Assembly: GCA_035344155.1 (NCBI GenBank)
Contig: DAORAL010000015.1
Span: forward strand, 57,317-121,316
Source: UBA1845 sp002338715
Lineage (GTDB): Bacteria > Planctomycetota > Phycisphaerae > UBA1845
Length of the DNA stretch: 64,000 bases
Direction of reading: 5' to 3'
Shown: in pieces, positions 50,286-58,780 of the stretch
Numbering within the stretch: the stretch's first letter is position 1
How the letters are laid out: the number at the start of each line of letters is the position of its first letter
The notes under the pieces: generated by a model
What the model saw: only the letters and a program-made list of their open reading frames with translations
Told to the model about the DNA's origin: nothing
Databases searched by the model: none
Position numbers and translations under genes: made by a program

Positions 50286-50759
50286 ATGGCCATCAAACTC
50301 AACAAGATCCTGTTCCCAACCGATTTTTCGGAACTGTCCACCGTGGCGCTCAAATACGCGCGCGAGTTTGCCGAACTCTTTTCGGCACAGCTTTATTGCC
50401 TGCACGTCGTCGATGAAGGCCAGCAATACTGGTCGGCTGTCGGTCCCGAAGCAGCCCCGATCTGCCCGCCCATGGGCGACATCCTCGAATCCGCCAACCA
50501 GCAGATGCAAGCCTTCTTCGACGAGCACCTCGTCGGTTTGGAATACCCCGCGATCACCCACGTATCGACCGGCAGACCCTTTGTCGAGATCATCCGATAC
50601 GCCAAGGAGATCACGGCGGACATCATCATTATCCCGACCCATGGCCGCGGCGGTGTGATGCACGCCCTCTTGGGTAGCACGGCGGAAAAAATCGTCCGCA
50701 AAGCCCCCTGCCCCGTCCTGACCGTCCGAAGCGGCGAACACGAATTCGTCTTGCCGTAG
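50286..50759 (+). CDS. Universal stress protein (UspA family)
   Basis: A 157-residue USP-fold protein induced under stress in other bacteria; often ATP-binding. It starts KILFPTDFSELSTVALKYAREF, the standard UspA N-terminus, and ends with the ATP-binding motif G2xG9xGST as THGRGGVMHALLGSTAEKIVRKAPCPVL. A minus-strand frame over the same region is its shadow. AGG lies four bases before the ATG. Its neighbour, the ThiF-like gene, is co-directional but 81 bases away. Confidence 0.93.
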   Translation: MAIKLNKILFPTDFSELSTVALKYAREFAELFSAQLYCLHVVDEGQQYWSAVGPEAAPICPPMGDILESANQQMQAFFDEHLVGLEYPAITHVSTGRPFVEIIRYAKEITADIIIIPTHGRGGVMHALLGSTAEKIVRKAPCPVLTVRSGEHEFVLP

Positions 50760-50840
50760 TCACTACCCCGCCCTTCAATCCTGTCGCGACGTTCGCCCGA
50801 TGCATCCACTTGACGCATCGCACCTCCGCCCGATGATTTG

Positions 50841-51899
50841 ATGACGATGACCAACGACCCGACACCACCGCAAGACCGATACTCCCGGCAGGTTCTGTTC
50901 GAACCGATCGGTGAAGCGGGACAGGCACAACTCGCCAAAGGTCGTGTGTTGCTGGTTGGATGCGGCGCGTTGGGAACTGTGCTCGCGAGCACGTTGGCGC
51001 GGGCGGGCGTGGGACACCTGCGCATCTGCGACCGCGACTTCATCGAACTCAACAACCTTCAGCGGCAGGTGCTTTTCGACGAAGACGACATCGAACAAAA
51101 CGTCCCCAAAGCCGTCGCTGCGGCCAACAAGCTCGCCCGCGTCAATTCATCGATTCGCGTCGAGCCGATTGTGACCGACGTGAACTTTAAGAACATCGCG
51201 AACCTGGCTGACGGCTGCGATGTGATTCTTGATGGAACCGACAATTTTGAAACGCGATATTTGATCAATGACTACTGCGTTGAGAGCGGTCGGCCTTGGG
51301 TGTATGGCGCGGTGATCGGCGCCACCGGGCTGGTGATGCCGATTATTCCCGGTGAAACGCCGTGTCTGCGCTGCGTGTTTGAAAACGCCCCACCGCCGGA
51401 AATGAGCCCGACGTGCGACACGGCCGGCGTGATCGGGCCAGCCGTCAACATCGTTGCGTCGATGCAATCGGTCGAGACGTTCAAGCTGCTGATGGGCAAA
51501 CGCGACGACGTGGTGCGCAAACTGATGAGCATCGATGTCTGGTCGGGGCGTGTGGTGCAGTTGTCGGTTGCGAAGCCGGAAGGTGCGTGCATCTGCTGCG
51601 GTAAGCGACAGTTTGAATATCTGGAGGGAAAAGTCGTATCACTGACGACGACCCTTTGCGGACGCAATGCCGTGCAGATTCAACCACAATCAAACCGTGA
51701 AGCGTCGACCGATCTTGCAGCGCTCGCCCGCAAGATGGCGATGGTGTCGCGCGATGAAGTCAAACAAAGTGAATACCTGGTGCGGGCGATGGTGGAAGGT
51801 TACGAACTCACCGTATTCAAAGACGGGCGAACCATCATCAAAGGCACAAAGAACGCAGACGAAGCCCGCAGCATTCACGCCAAATATATTGGTTCATAG
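50841..51899 (+). CDS. ThiF/MoeB-family E1-like adenylyltransferase
   Basis: Activates the C-terminal glycine of a ubiquitin-like sulfur-carrier protein by adenylation. The ATP-binding Rossmann motif is VLLVGCGALGT (residues 37-47), followed by RICDRDFIELNNLQRQ, DGTDNFETRYLIND, and the zinc cysteines CLRC and CICC. CDTAGVIGP is the crossover region. The C-terminus has an extension of about 70 residues ending EGYELTVFKDGRTIIKGT, a form found in ThiF proteins of JAMM/CysM-type clusters. I start at ATG 50841; a TTG three bases upstream is possible. It is followed by a JAMM protease and cysteine synthase, which suggests work in cysteine synthesis, but no sulfur-carrier gene is visible next to it. 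Confidence 0.9.
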   Translation: MTMTNDPTPPQDRYSRQVLFEPIGEAGQAQLAKGRVLLVGCGALGTVLASTLARAGVGHLRICDRDFIELNNLQRQVLFDEDDIEQNVPKAVAAANKLARVNSSIRVEPIVTDVNFKNIANLADGCDVILDGTDNFETRYLINDYCVESGRPWVYGAVIGATGLVMPIIPGETPCLRCVFENAPPPEMSPTCDTAGVIGPAVNIVASMQSVETFKLLMGKRDDVVRKLMSIDVWSGRVVQLSVAKPEGACICCGKRQFEYLEGKVVSLTTTLCGRNAVQIQPQSNREASTDLAALARKMAMVSRDEVKQSEYLVRAMVEGYELTVFKDGRTIIKGTKNADEARSIHAKYIGS

Positions 51900-51917
51900 G
51901 AAGATGGGTTCGCAGGA

Positions 51918-52079
51918 TTAGCCGCATCCACCCAGTCGAAACGGAAGCAGGAAGATGTTGTTCAGAAAACCGGTCGCAAAACTGAATTCCAACGGACCGG
52001 CAAGAGCCAACGCGCAGTCAGCCACCATGCCGACGGCCAATACGAACACAAACGTCTGCAACAGTCTTTTTCGTCTCAT
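51918..52079 (-). CDS. Possible small exported/hydrophobic protein, unknown
   Basis: A minus-strand frame of 53 residues (MRRKRLLQTFVFVLAVGMVA, then a second hydrophobic patch, ending LLPFRLGGCG). It looks like a signal peptide or membrane anchor of a secreted mini-protein, and such small Cys-ending proteins are frequent in planctomycetes. An upstream ATG at 52100 would overlap the start of the JAMM gene on the other strand (the two ATGs share CATG), so I prefer the ATG at 52079. No good ribosome-binding site is seen. It could be spurious; its opposite strand has only a weak frame, which speaks for coding. Confidence 0.45.
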   Translation of the reverse strand: MRRKRLLQTFVFVLAVGMVADCALALAGPLEFSFATGFLNNIFLLPFRLGGCG

Positions 52080-52098
52080 CACGCGTCGGTCGCCTTCC

Positions 52099-52659
52099 AT
52101 GAACAGGTCATCAAATCAAGAATCCAGTCTAACCGTTCATATCGGCAAAGGCATCCTTGAGAAAATAGTCGAGCGAGCCAACCACGATTTGCCGTATGAA
52201 ACGTGCGGATTGCTTCTGGGATGGCGGCGGGCGGAAGAAGCCTGTGTCACCGCATATGCACCGGCAAGAAACGTCTCCCCCAACCCGCAAGATGCCTATG
52301 AAATCGATCCAAGCATCATCCTCAAGCAACTGACCGCGGATGCGAATATCCCAAACGACGATCAAACACCGCATCTGATCGGCGTCTATCACTCCCACCC
52401 ACGCGGAACCGCCCAGCCGTCCGAGCGCGACCTGGCAGAATGCTGGCCCGAATTGCTCAACCTCATCGTTGCGCCCAAAGAAAATCAGAACCAGTGCATA
52501 TTTTTTTGGCACAATCATGGGGTTCTTCACGCCACGGATGTAGACCGGGAAGCGAGCTCCACCGCCGAATTGACACGATTTTCGCTGCGAACTACGATCC
52601 GGCTTCATCGTGGTCATATCCAACCGGGCGGGTGGAATGCCAGAATGAAAACGGAATAA
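52099..52659 (+). CDS. JAMM/MPN metalloprotease, Mec+-like
   Basis: A zinc-dependent JAMM (Mov34/PAD-1) peptidase of 186 residues. The catalytic signature is complete: Glu34 in DLPYETCGLLLG and H-x-H-x7-S-x2-D as His98, His100, Ser108 and Asp111 in GVYHSHPRGTAQPSERDLAECW. In mycobacteria the equivalent Mec+ releases cysteine from the CysO carrier after CysM has added it. The upstream E1 and the downstream cysteine synthase support this role by context. The start ATG 52099 is the first consistent with the family N-terminus (LTVHIGKGILEKIV); it has no clear ribosome-binding site and overlaps a possible minus-strand start. Confidence 0.88.
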   Translation: MNRSSNQESSLTVHIGKGILEKIVERANHDLPYETCGLLLGWRRAEEACVTAYAPARNVSPNPQDAYEIDPSIILKQLTADANIPNDDQTPHLIGVYHSHPRGTAQPSERDLAECWPELLNLIVAPKENQNQCIFFWHNHGVLHATDVDREASSTAELTRFSLRTTIRLHRGHIQPGGWNARMKTE

Positions 52660-52775
52660 CCCCGCGTTGACACCGCGTCAGATCGGCCATCAAACATCGC
52701 TATTCGAATAAGATGCGATGAACAGTGGGCCGTCACGTGTGTGCACGCAGACGACTAAAAAGAGGAGTCATCATC

Positions 52776-53723
52776 ATGGTCAACAGGTTTGATTCAGCGG
52801 TCGAGAGCATCGGCAACACCCCGATGATCCGGATTCAACGCATCATCGATGCACCGGCAAAAGTCTACGCCAAACTCGAGTACCGCAATCCGTTGGCCAG
52901 CGTGAAGGATCGCATCGGTTGGTCGATGATCGAAGCCGGCGAAAAAGCGGGCAAGATCAACCAGGACACCATCGTCGTTGAACCCACCAGCGGGAACACC
53001 GGCATCGGCCTCGCGTTTGTCTGCGCGGCGAAGGGCATCAAACTTCGGTTGACCATGCCCGAGAGCATGTCGCTCGAACGTCGCCGCGTGTTGCGGCAGT
53101 TGGGTGCGGAGTTGATCCTGACGCCAGCCGCCGACGGCATGCCCGGTGCGATTCGGGCGGCTGAGCAACTGCTTTCCGAGTCGCCGAATTCGTTCTTACC
53201 GCAGCAGTTCAGCAACCCAGCCAACCCCGACGTTCACCGTCGCACCACGGCAGAAGAAATCTGGCGCGACAGCGAAGGGGAAGCCGACATTCTCATCGCG
53301 GGCGTTGGTACCGGTGGAACGATCACCGGCGTTGGTGAAACGCTTAAGAGTCGCAAGAACTCGTTTCGCTGCGTCGCCGTCGAACCGGAAGCATCGCCCG
53401 TCATCACCCAGGCCAAGAACAACGAAAAGCTCCAGCCCGGCAAGCACAAGATCCAGGGCATTGGCGCCGGCTTCATTCCGGAGAATTTGAACCTCGACAT
53501 CGTCGACAAAGTCGAGCGAATCTCCGACGACGACGCATTCGCCTGGGCAAGACGCGCCGCCCGCGAAGAGGGAATTTTGTGCGGGATTTCATCGGGTGCA
53601 GCGCTGTGTGCGGCCAACCGTGTCGCCAACGATCCGGAAAACCAGGGCAAAACGATTGTGGTCATCCTCGCCAGCGCCGGTGAACGCTACGTGTCGTCGC
53701 CCTTGTTTGAAGGCACCGAATAG
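52776..53723 (+). CDS. cysK: Cysteine synthase (O-acetylserine sulfhydrylase, CysK/CysM)
   Basis: PLP enzyme that replaces the acetyl or phospho group of serine with sulfide or a carrier-bound thiocarboxylate. The PLP lysine is Lys44 in RNPLASVKDRIGW; PTSGNTGIGLA, GVGTGGTITGVGE, and GISSGAALCAA are further PLP-contact motifs. With 315 residues it is complete. AGGAG is eight bases before ATG 52776, the strongest ribosome site in this cluster. The genes for a ThiF-like E1 and a JAMM protease lie directly upstream, as in the mycobacterial CysM pathway, so a carrier-dependent CysM-type activity is plausible. The 3' end overlaps the converging permease gene by 37 bp. Confidence 0.93.
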   Translation: MVNRFDSAVESIGNTPMIRIQRIIDAPAKVYAKLEYRNPLASVKDRIGWSMIEAGEKAGKINQDTIVVEPTSGNTGIGLAFVCAAKGIKLRLTMPESMSLERRRVLRQLGAELILTPAADGMPGAIRAAEQLLSESPNSFLPQQFSNPANPDVHRRTTAEEIWRDSEGEADILIAGVGTGGTITGVGETLKSRKNSFRCVAVEPEASPVITQAKNNEKLQPGKHKIQGIGAGFIPENLNLDIVDKVERISDDDAFAWARRAAREEGILCGISSGAALCAANRVANDPENQGKTIVVILASAGERYVSSPLFEGTE

Positions 53724-55258
53724 GAATCTTCGTCAATGTCAGTCGAAAGGACGGACGCCGGGATTTCGGGCATATGCTCGGTGTCGCGCGTTCGGCGCTC
53801 CTCCAATCGGGCCTGACGATCTGACCGGAACTTGCGCTCAGCCGAAAACCCGTAAAGCATCGCCAATACCGCAACGGCGAATTGCACACCAGTTCCGATA
53901 TTGATCGGCGCGTCAACTTCCGACCAAATGGTGATCAATCCCCCCACCGGTGAAACCGTAAACAACCAGCTCATCGGTTCGGTCTCCCGAATGGTGTCGC
54001 GTACGAGTTGAATCCCCTGCCACGCGCCTGCAATGACAGCCGGCAGAATCCAAAACGCAACCATCTGCGTCCACCCGGTAATCGTCTGTCCTTTTCGAAA
54101 AATCGAGGCCTGCAACAATCCATGGAATGTGAGCGTCGTCGCGACCAAGATCAAAGCGGTGGCTATCAGTTGCTCATTCCTAAATGGATTTCCACGAACA
54201 ACCAGCCAGAGCGCGCCAAGCATGATCGACAAGGCCAACATTGCCACGAGAATGCTGGACGACCGCGGTTCCTTGAGTGGGCTTCTGGATTCAAGGATCG
54301 AGATGCGCAACCGCTGAAGCGCCGATGAAATCGGAAACGCGACGAACAGGAGCATCGATCCACTCAGCGCCAACGTCATCGGGGTATCGAGGTCTTCGCG
54401 GAGCAATTGGCTGCCTGCAAACAGATCGTCAACGAGATAAAAACCCACCACCGAACACACAAGCCATAGCCCACACAACGCAAACGCCCCGCGCGTGCTC
54501 AGTGCCGGCAAATCGGGACGCCGCAATCGTCGGGCAGCCGCCCACCACCAGAAGACCGCCATCACCAAATTGCCGGCCAGCGCAACCGCAAGGCGACCGT
54601 CTGAAAGCAGTTTGCCCTGCATCATGGTCATGCTCAGCCACGCGGAGTGAAACCCAAGAAAGATCGGCAGTCCGGGCAGAATCAGGATGGCCATCTCAGC
54701 GCGGGTCAAAACAAAACAGATCACGTATGCAATCATGATCCGGTTCGATGGTTTCTTAAATCCGACTCCAAGAAAAACCTGGAGCATCCATGCTGTCATC
54801 ACGGAAAACAACAACAACAGATTGCCCACAAGCCAATTCTGCATCCCCCCCAGACTGTAGCCGACAATGAGCACCGCACCGATCAGCACACCCGCCAACC
54901 ACGTTGCAATCGTCCCCACCACGGGCCCGAACACGTACCCCAAAACGATAAGCCCCGCGGGAAGCGGTGCGGTTCGTATGGATTCGATCATCAACGACTG
55001 GTGGTCGCGGGTGAGCGCCTTGTTGCGCGCGGTAGCGGCTGATGCGAACAGAATGGCCAATTGTACAAACGCGAGGAAACGAAGAATCCCATTGGCGGCT
55101 CGAGGGGGCGGACCGAAATCGTCCACTTGGATGTACATCGCACAAGCCACGCCAGCGATCAACGCATACAACGATGCCGACCAAAGAATACGCCGCCAAC
55201 CGCCAAGGAGAACGAGTTGGCCAGACCAGATCGGATTTCCCAGGGTCGCATATTTCAT
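53687..55258 (-). CDS. Large ABC exporter permease, unassigned
   Basis: A 523-residue integral membrane protein with around twelve hydrophobic segments, coupled to the ATPase gene upstream by a TGATG overlap (55256-55260). It begins GNPIWSGQLVLLGGWRRI and has the central segment ILPGLPIFLGFHSAWLS. This length and helix number fit a fused ABC-2 or efflux permease of the kind often seen with a single ATPase in planctomycetes, but I find no recognised subfamily motif. The C-terminus is hydrophilic and acidic. Its last codons overlap cysK on the other strand. Substrate unknown. Confidence 0.78.
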   Translation of the reverse strand: MKYATLGNPIWSGQLVLLGGWRRILWSASLYALIAGVACAMYIQVDDFGPPPRAANGILRFLAFVQLAILFASAATARNKALTRDHQSLMIESIRTAPLPAGLIVLGYVFGPVVGTIATWLAGVLIGAVLIVGYSLGGMQNWLVGNLLLLFSVMTAWMLQVFLGVGFKKPSNRIMIAYVICFVLTRAEMAILILPGLPIFLGFHSAWLSMTMMQGKLLSDGRLAVALAGNLVMAVFWWWAAARRLRRPDLPALSTRGAFALCGLWLVCSVVGFYLVDDLFAGSQLLREDLDTPMTLALSGSMLLFVAFPISSALQRLRISILESRSPLKEPRSSSILVAMLALSIMLGALWLVVRGNPFRNEQLIATALILVATTLTFHGLLQASIFRKGQTITGWTQMVAFWILPAVIAGAWQGIQLVRDTIRETEPMSWLFTVSPVGGLITIWSEVDAPINIGTGVQFAVAVLAMLYGFSAERKFRSDRQARLEERRTRDTEHMPEIPASVLSTDIDEDSYSVPSNKGDDT

Positions 55259-56190
55259 CAGTCCACCTGTCGCACGCCGGTCTTAAGATACACTTCTTCG
55301 AGGCTCTCTTTGATCATGCCAAAAGAGATGACGCCCAATTGCTTCTGGACAATCTGCCGCAACAACAACGCTGCCGCCTCGTCGCCGACGTCGTACTGAA
55401 CCACGTATTCGCTCCCACGCATGTGAACATGCGAAACGCCATCGATCGCCATCAACACTTCGGTGTGGTCAACGTCGCCTGCGATTTTCATTTTGTAACT
55501 GCAGCGGCCAACACCATCGTGGGACAACTCGTCGACATGCGAATAACGCAGCATGCCGCCGCGTTCGATGATGGCGATGTGCGTGCAGAATTCTTCGAGG
55601 TCGGCGAGGATGTGCGAAGAGACGATGACGGCTTTTCCTTGCGCCGCGAGGCTCGCGATCACCTGTCGAAGTTGAATCCGACCAGCCGGATCAAGCCCGC
55701 TCGACGGTTCATCCAAAAGGACGACGGCTGGACTTGGCAGGAGCGTCTGCGCGATGGTGATGCGTTGGCGCATCCCGCGTGATAGACTCTTTACTTTCTC
55801 CGAGCGCTTGTCTTCCAACCAAACCTGTTCGAGCCAATGGTCGATGCGTTCGTTTGCTTCGTTCCCGCGGATGCCGTGCAGATCCGCGATGAAAAACAAG
55901 AACTCTTCGACCGTCATATCTTCATACGCGGGCGGGGAGTCCGGTGAGAAACCAACTTGACCGCGAACCCGATGCGATTCGTCGAGAACATCGTGCCCCA
56001 TGATCTTGGCCGACCCGGACGTCGGCGCCTGCAGACCAGCCAGCACGCGAAGAAGCGTTGTTTTGCCCGCGCCGTTCGGGCCGATCAAGCCCAACAGGTC
56101 GCCCGACGACATCGTGAAACTCACGTCGTCTACCGCGACGAGCTTGTCAAACTCGACACGAATGTCATTGGCTTCTACCAGAAGTGACAT
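55258..56190 (-). CDS. ABC exporter ATPase
   Basis: Nucleotide-binding subunit of the exporter. Walker A GPNGAGKTT, Q-loop VGFSPDSPPAYEDMTVEEF, the signature LSRGMRQRITIAQTLL, Walker B VVLLDEPSSGLDP and the switch His in SSHILADLEEF are all present. The region after 230 forms a CcmA-like accessory domain (HDGVGRCSYKMKIAGDVDHTEVL). It has 310 residues from ATG 56190. Its stop overlaps the start of the permease (TGATG), so the pair is a single transporter. The closely related ATPases of this type handle ABC-2 permeases. Confidence 0.93.
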   Translation of the reverse strand: MSLLVEANDIRVEFDKLVAVDDVSFTMSSGDLLGLIGPNGAGKTTLLRVLAGLQAPTSGSAKIMGHDVLDESHRVRGQVGFSPDSPPAYEDMTVEEFLFFIADLHGIRGNEANERIDHWLEQVWLEDKRSEKVKSLSRGMRQRITIAQTLLPSPAVVLLDEPSSGLDPAGRIQLRQVIASLAAQGKAVIVSSHILADLEEFCTHIAIIERGGMLRYSHVDELSHDGVGRCSYKMKIAGDVDHTEVLMAIDGVSHVHMRGSEYVVQYDVGDEAAALLLRQIVQKQLGVISFGMIKESLEEVYLKTGVRQVD

Positions 56191-56465
56191 ACACCATTGC
56201 CCTCATGATCGTAATCTGGACCGGCCCAACCGTCGTCTCGCCCGTTATATCCGCGACGCCTTTCGCTTGCATCTATAACAATTCGCAAATTGTGGAATCG
56301 CCCGACACGTAAGAACATACAATCGCCCATGAATTCACACAATTCGCATGTGTCCTCCAGCAAGGTCGGGGGCCCCGGTTGGAGTCGAATCGAATTGCGG
56401 TTTACAATCCGGGCTTGTACATTCACCCAATCGACTATTTCAACCGCGCGCGGAGATTACGATTG

Positions 56466-58526
56466 ATGCTTTCAAATCCAATGCTGACAAAAACACTGTG
56501 CATGACTGCGATCTTTGTGGGGATAACCATGAGTGCAACGCCGACGAGCGCCGAACCGCATCCGTTTTCGATTCACGACATGCTGGCGATGGAGCGACTC
56601 GGCGGGATCAACGTATCGCCCGACGGTGCGCAGATCGCCTTCACCCGCCGCGTCACCGACGTTGAAGCCAACAAATCGCACACCGACATCTGGCTCGTCA
56701 ACGCAGACGGGTCAAACATGCGCCGCCTGACCTCTCACGAATCGAGCAGCAGCAGCCCGCGCTGGTCGTCCGATGGGACTACGATTTTCTTCCTCTCATC
56801 CCGCAGCGGAACGTCGCAGGTCTGGCGAATTGCCGTCGACGGCGGAGAAGCCGTTAAAGTAACTGACTTTCCCCTGGATCTATCCGGGTACGTCCTCTCG
56901 CCCGATTCCTCGCACCTGGCCGTCAGCATGGACGTCTTCCCCGACAGCGAATCACCGGCTGACACCAAAAAACGCCTCGACGAAAAAGCCGAACGCAAAG
57001 CCACCGGCGTCATTTACGATCAGCTCTTCATCCGTCACTGGGATCATTGGAAGGATGGCCGGCGCTCGCACGTGTTCGCCGTACCGGTCGCCGGTGGTGA
57101 TGCCGTCGACGTCATGAAAGGAATGGACGCCGATTGCCCGTCAAAACCATTCGGCGGCGACGAAGAAATCACGTTCACGCCCGACGGCAAGTCAATCGTG
57201 TTCTCCGCCCGCGATGAAGGTCGCAGCGAAGCCTGGTCGACAAACTTCGACCTATTCGTGTCGCCGATCGACGGGTCGGCTAAACCGCGCAAACTCACCG
57301 AAGACAACAAGGCATGGGACACCGCACCGGTATTTTCACCCGATGGCAAAACCCTCGCATACCTTGCGATGGAAAAACCCGGGTACGAATCGGACAAGTT
57401 CCGCATTGTGCTGATGGATTGGCCATCGGGTAAGAAAAAGTCCCTGACGGAAGATTGGGACCGGTCGGCTGGCGGGGTCGTGTGGTCGGCAGATGGATCA
57501 ACGATCTACACCACCGCTGCCAACCTCGGACAGAAATCGCTGTTCGGCATCGACACCAAAACCGGACGGGCGACGACGATTCTCCACGAAGGCAACGTCC
57601 GCAGCCCCAGCGTCGCCGGCGACAAAATCGTCTTCGGCATGGATCACCTGCGATCGCCCGTCGAACTCTACACAGTGTCACCCAATGGCACTGACGTCAA
57701 ACAGATCACGCATGTCAACGCCGAGAAGCTCGCAGCCGCCCAGATGGGTGAGCCCGAGCAGTTCACCTTCAAAGGCGCCAACGACGACACGGTCTACGCC
57801 TACGTTGTCAAGCCGGCCAACTTCGTCGAGGGCAAGAAATATCCGGTCGCATTTTTGATTCACGGCGGACCGCAAGGCTCGTTCGGCAACGACTTCCATT
57901 ACCGTTGGAATCCGCAAGCCTATGCCGGCGCCGGGTACGCGGCTGTCATGGTCGACTTCCACGGTTCGACCGGGTATGGCCAGGCATTTTGCGATTCGAT
58001 CAACCAGGACTGGGGCGGAAAACCGCTCGAAGATTTGCAGAAAGGACTAGCCGCAGCCCTTGAACGTTACCCGTGGATGGACGGCGAGCGCGTCGCGGCA
58101 CTGGGTGCATCGTACGGCGGATTCATGATCAACTGGATCGCGGGCAATTGGTCGGATCGCTTCACTTGCCTCGTCAATCACGACGGCAACCTCGACGAGC
58201 GGATGGCCTACTACGACACCGAAGAACTCTGGTTCCCCGAATGGGATCACGGCGGAAATCCGTGGGACAATCCCGAGAATTTCAGCAAGCACAATCCGAT
58301 CGACCACGTCAAGAACTGGAAGACGCCGATGCTCGTGATCCACGGCGGGTTGGACTATCGCGTCGTCGATACGCAAGGCATGTCAACGTTCACCGCGTTG
58401 CAGCGCAAAGGCATTCCGTCGCGCTTCCTCTACTTCCCCGATGAAAACCATTGGGTTCTCCAGCCGGCGAACAGCATCCTGTGGCATGACACGGTCATCG
58501 AATGGCTCGACAAATGGACCAAGTAG
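56466..58526 (+). CDS. S9-family prolyl oligopeptidase-like peptidase (DPP5-like)
   Basis: A 686-residue exported serine peptidase. The signal peptide is TKTLCMTAIFVGITMSATPTSA. An N-terminal propeller with WD/PD40-like blades (SPDGAQIAFTRR, SPRWSSDGTTIFFLSS, FSPDGKTLAYLA) covers residues about 30-430. The C-terminal alpha/beta-hydrolase has the catalytic Ser549 in ALGASYGGFMINW, Asp630 in HGGLDYRVVD and His662 in PDENHWVLQP. These are typical of S9C (dipeptidyl-peptidase 5/acylaminoacyl peptidase) enzymes. I start at ATG 56466, with GGAG ten bases upstream; ATG 56481 is possible. It would degrade peptides in the periplasm. The gene's stop lies three bases before a family-A repeat pair. Confidence 0.93.
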   Translation: MLSNPMLTKTLCMTAIFVGITMSATPTSAEPHPFSIHDMLAMERLGGINVSPDGAQIAFTRRVTDVEANKSHTDIWLVNADGSNMRRLTSHESSSSSPRWSSDGTTIFFLSSRSGTSQVWRIAVDGGEAVKVTDFPLDLSGYVLSPDSSHLAVSMDVFPDSESPADTKKRLDEKAERKATGVIYDQLFIRHWDHWKDGRRSHVFAVPVAGGDAVDVMKGMDADCPSKPFGGDEEITFTPDGKSIVFSARDEGRSEAWSTNFDLFVSPIDGSAKPRKLTEDNKAWDTAPVFSPDGKTLAYLAMEKPGYESDKFRIVLMDWPSGKKKSLTEDWDRSAGGVVWSADGSTIYTTAANLGQKSLFGIDTKTGRATTILHEGNVRSPSVAGDKIVFGMDHLRSPVELYTVSPNGTDVKQITHVNAEKLAAAQMGEPEQFTFKGANDDTVYAYVVKPANFVEGKKYPVAFLIHGGPQGSFGNDFHYRWNPQAYAGAGYAAVMVDFHGSTGYGQAFCDSINQDWGGKPLEDLQKGLAAALERYPWMDGERVAALGASYGGFMINWIAGNWSDRFTCLVNHDGNLDERMAYYDTEELWFPEWDHGGNPWDNPENFSKHNPIDHVKNWKTPMLVIHGGLDYRVVDTQGMSTFTALQRKGIPSRFLYFPDENHWVLQPANSILWHDTVIEWLDKWTK

Positions 58527-58529
58527 CCC

Positions 58530-58593
58530 GTAGGGTGGGCCGTGCCCACCATGTCGTTACCATTCGAACGGCGGTGGGCACGGCCCACCCTAC
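58530..58593. repeat. Family-A REP pair (BIME) after the S9 peptidase gene
   Basis: Copy 1: GTAG 58530-58533, GGTGGGC, CGT, GCCCACC to 58550. Copy 2 inverted: GGTGGGC 58573-58579, ACG, GCCCACC 58583-58589, CTAC 58590-58593. 22 nt spacer with ATGTCG and ATTCGAACGGC. It may also terminate or protect the peptidase mRNA. Confidence 0.9.
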
Positions 58594-58613
58594 AACTTTC
58601 GCACGTTGTCGTC

Positions 58614-58633
58614 ATTCCCGCGCAGGCGGGAAT
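58614..58633. repeat. Family-F hairpin repeat
   Basis: ATTCCCGC (58614-58621), GCAG, GCGGGAAT (58626-58633), preceded by TTGTCGTC and followed by CCAG as at 15272-15291. Confidence 0.82.
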
Positions 58634-58739
58634 CCAGAACGAACGAGGGGACGCCATTGCGACATTGATCATATCGGGTCACGACGAACCTTGTGTTACG
58701 GTTACGGTTCTGCTGATGGAAGGTGATGCATTCCCCTGG

Positions 58740-58759
58740 ATTCCCGCCTGCGCGGGAAT
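58740..58759. repeat. Family-F hairpin repeat, opposite flanks
   Basis: ATTCCCGC (58740-58747), CTGC, GCGGGAAT (58752-58759), preceded by CCTGG and followed by GACAG. It is about 20 bp upstream of the YjbQ start. With the copy at 58614 it forms an inverted pair roughly 106 bp apart. Confidence 0.82.
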
Positions 58760-58780
58760 GACAGCCGGGCGAACGACGCC

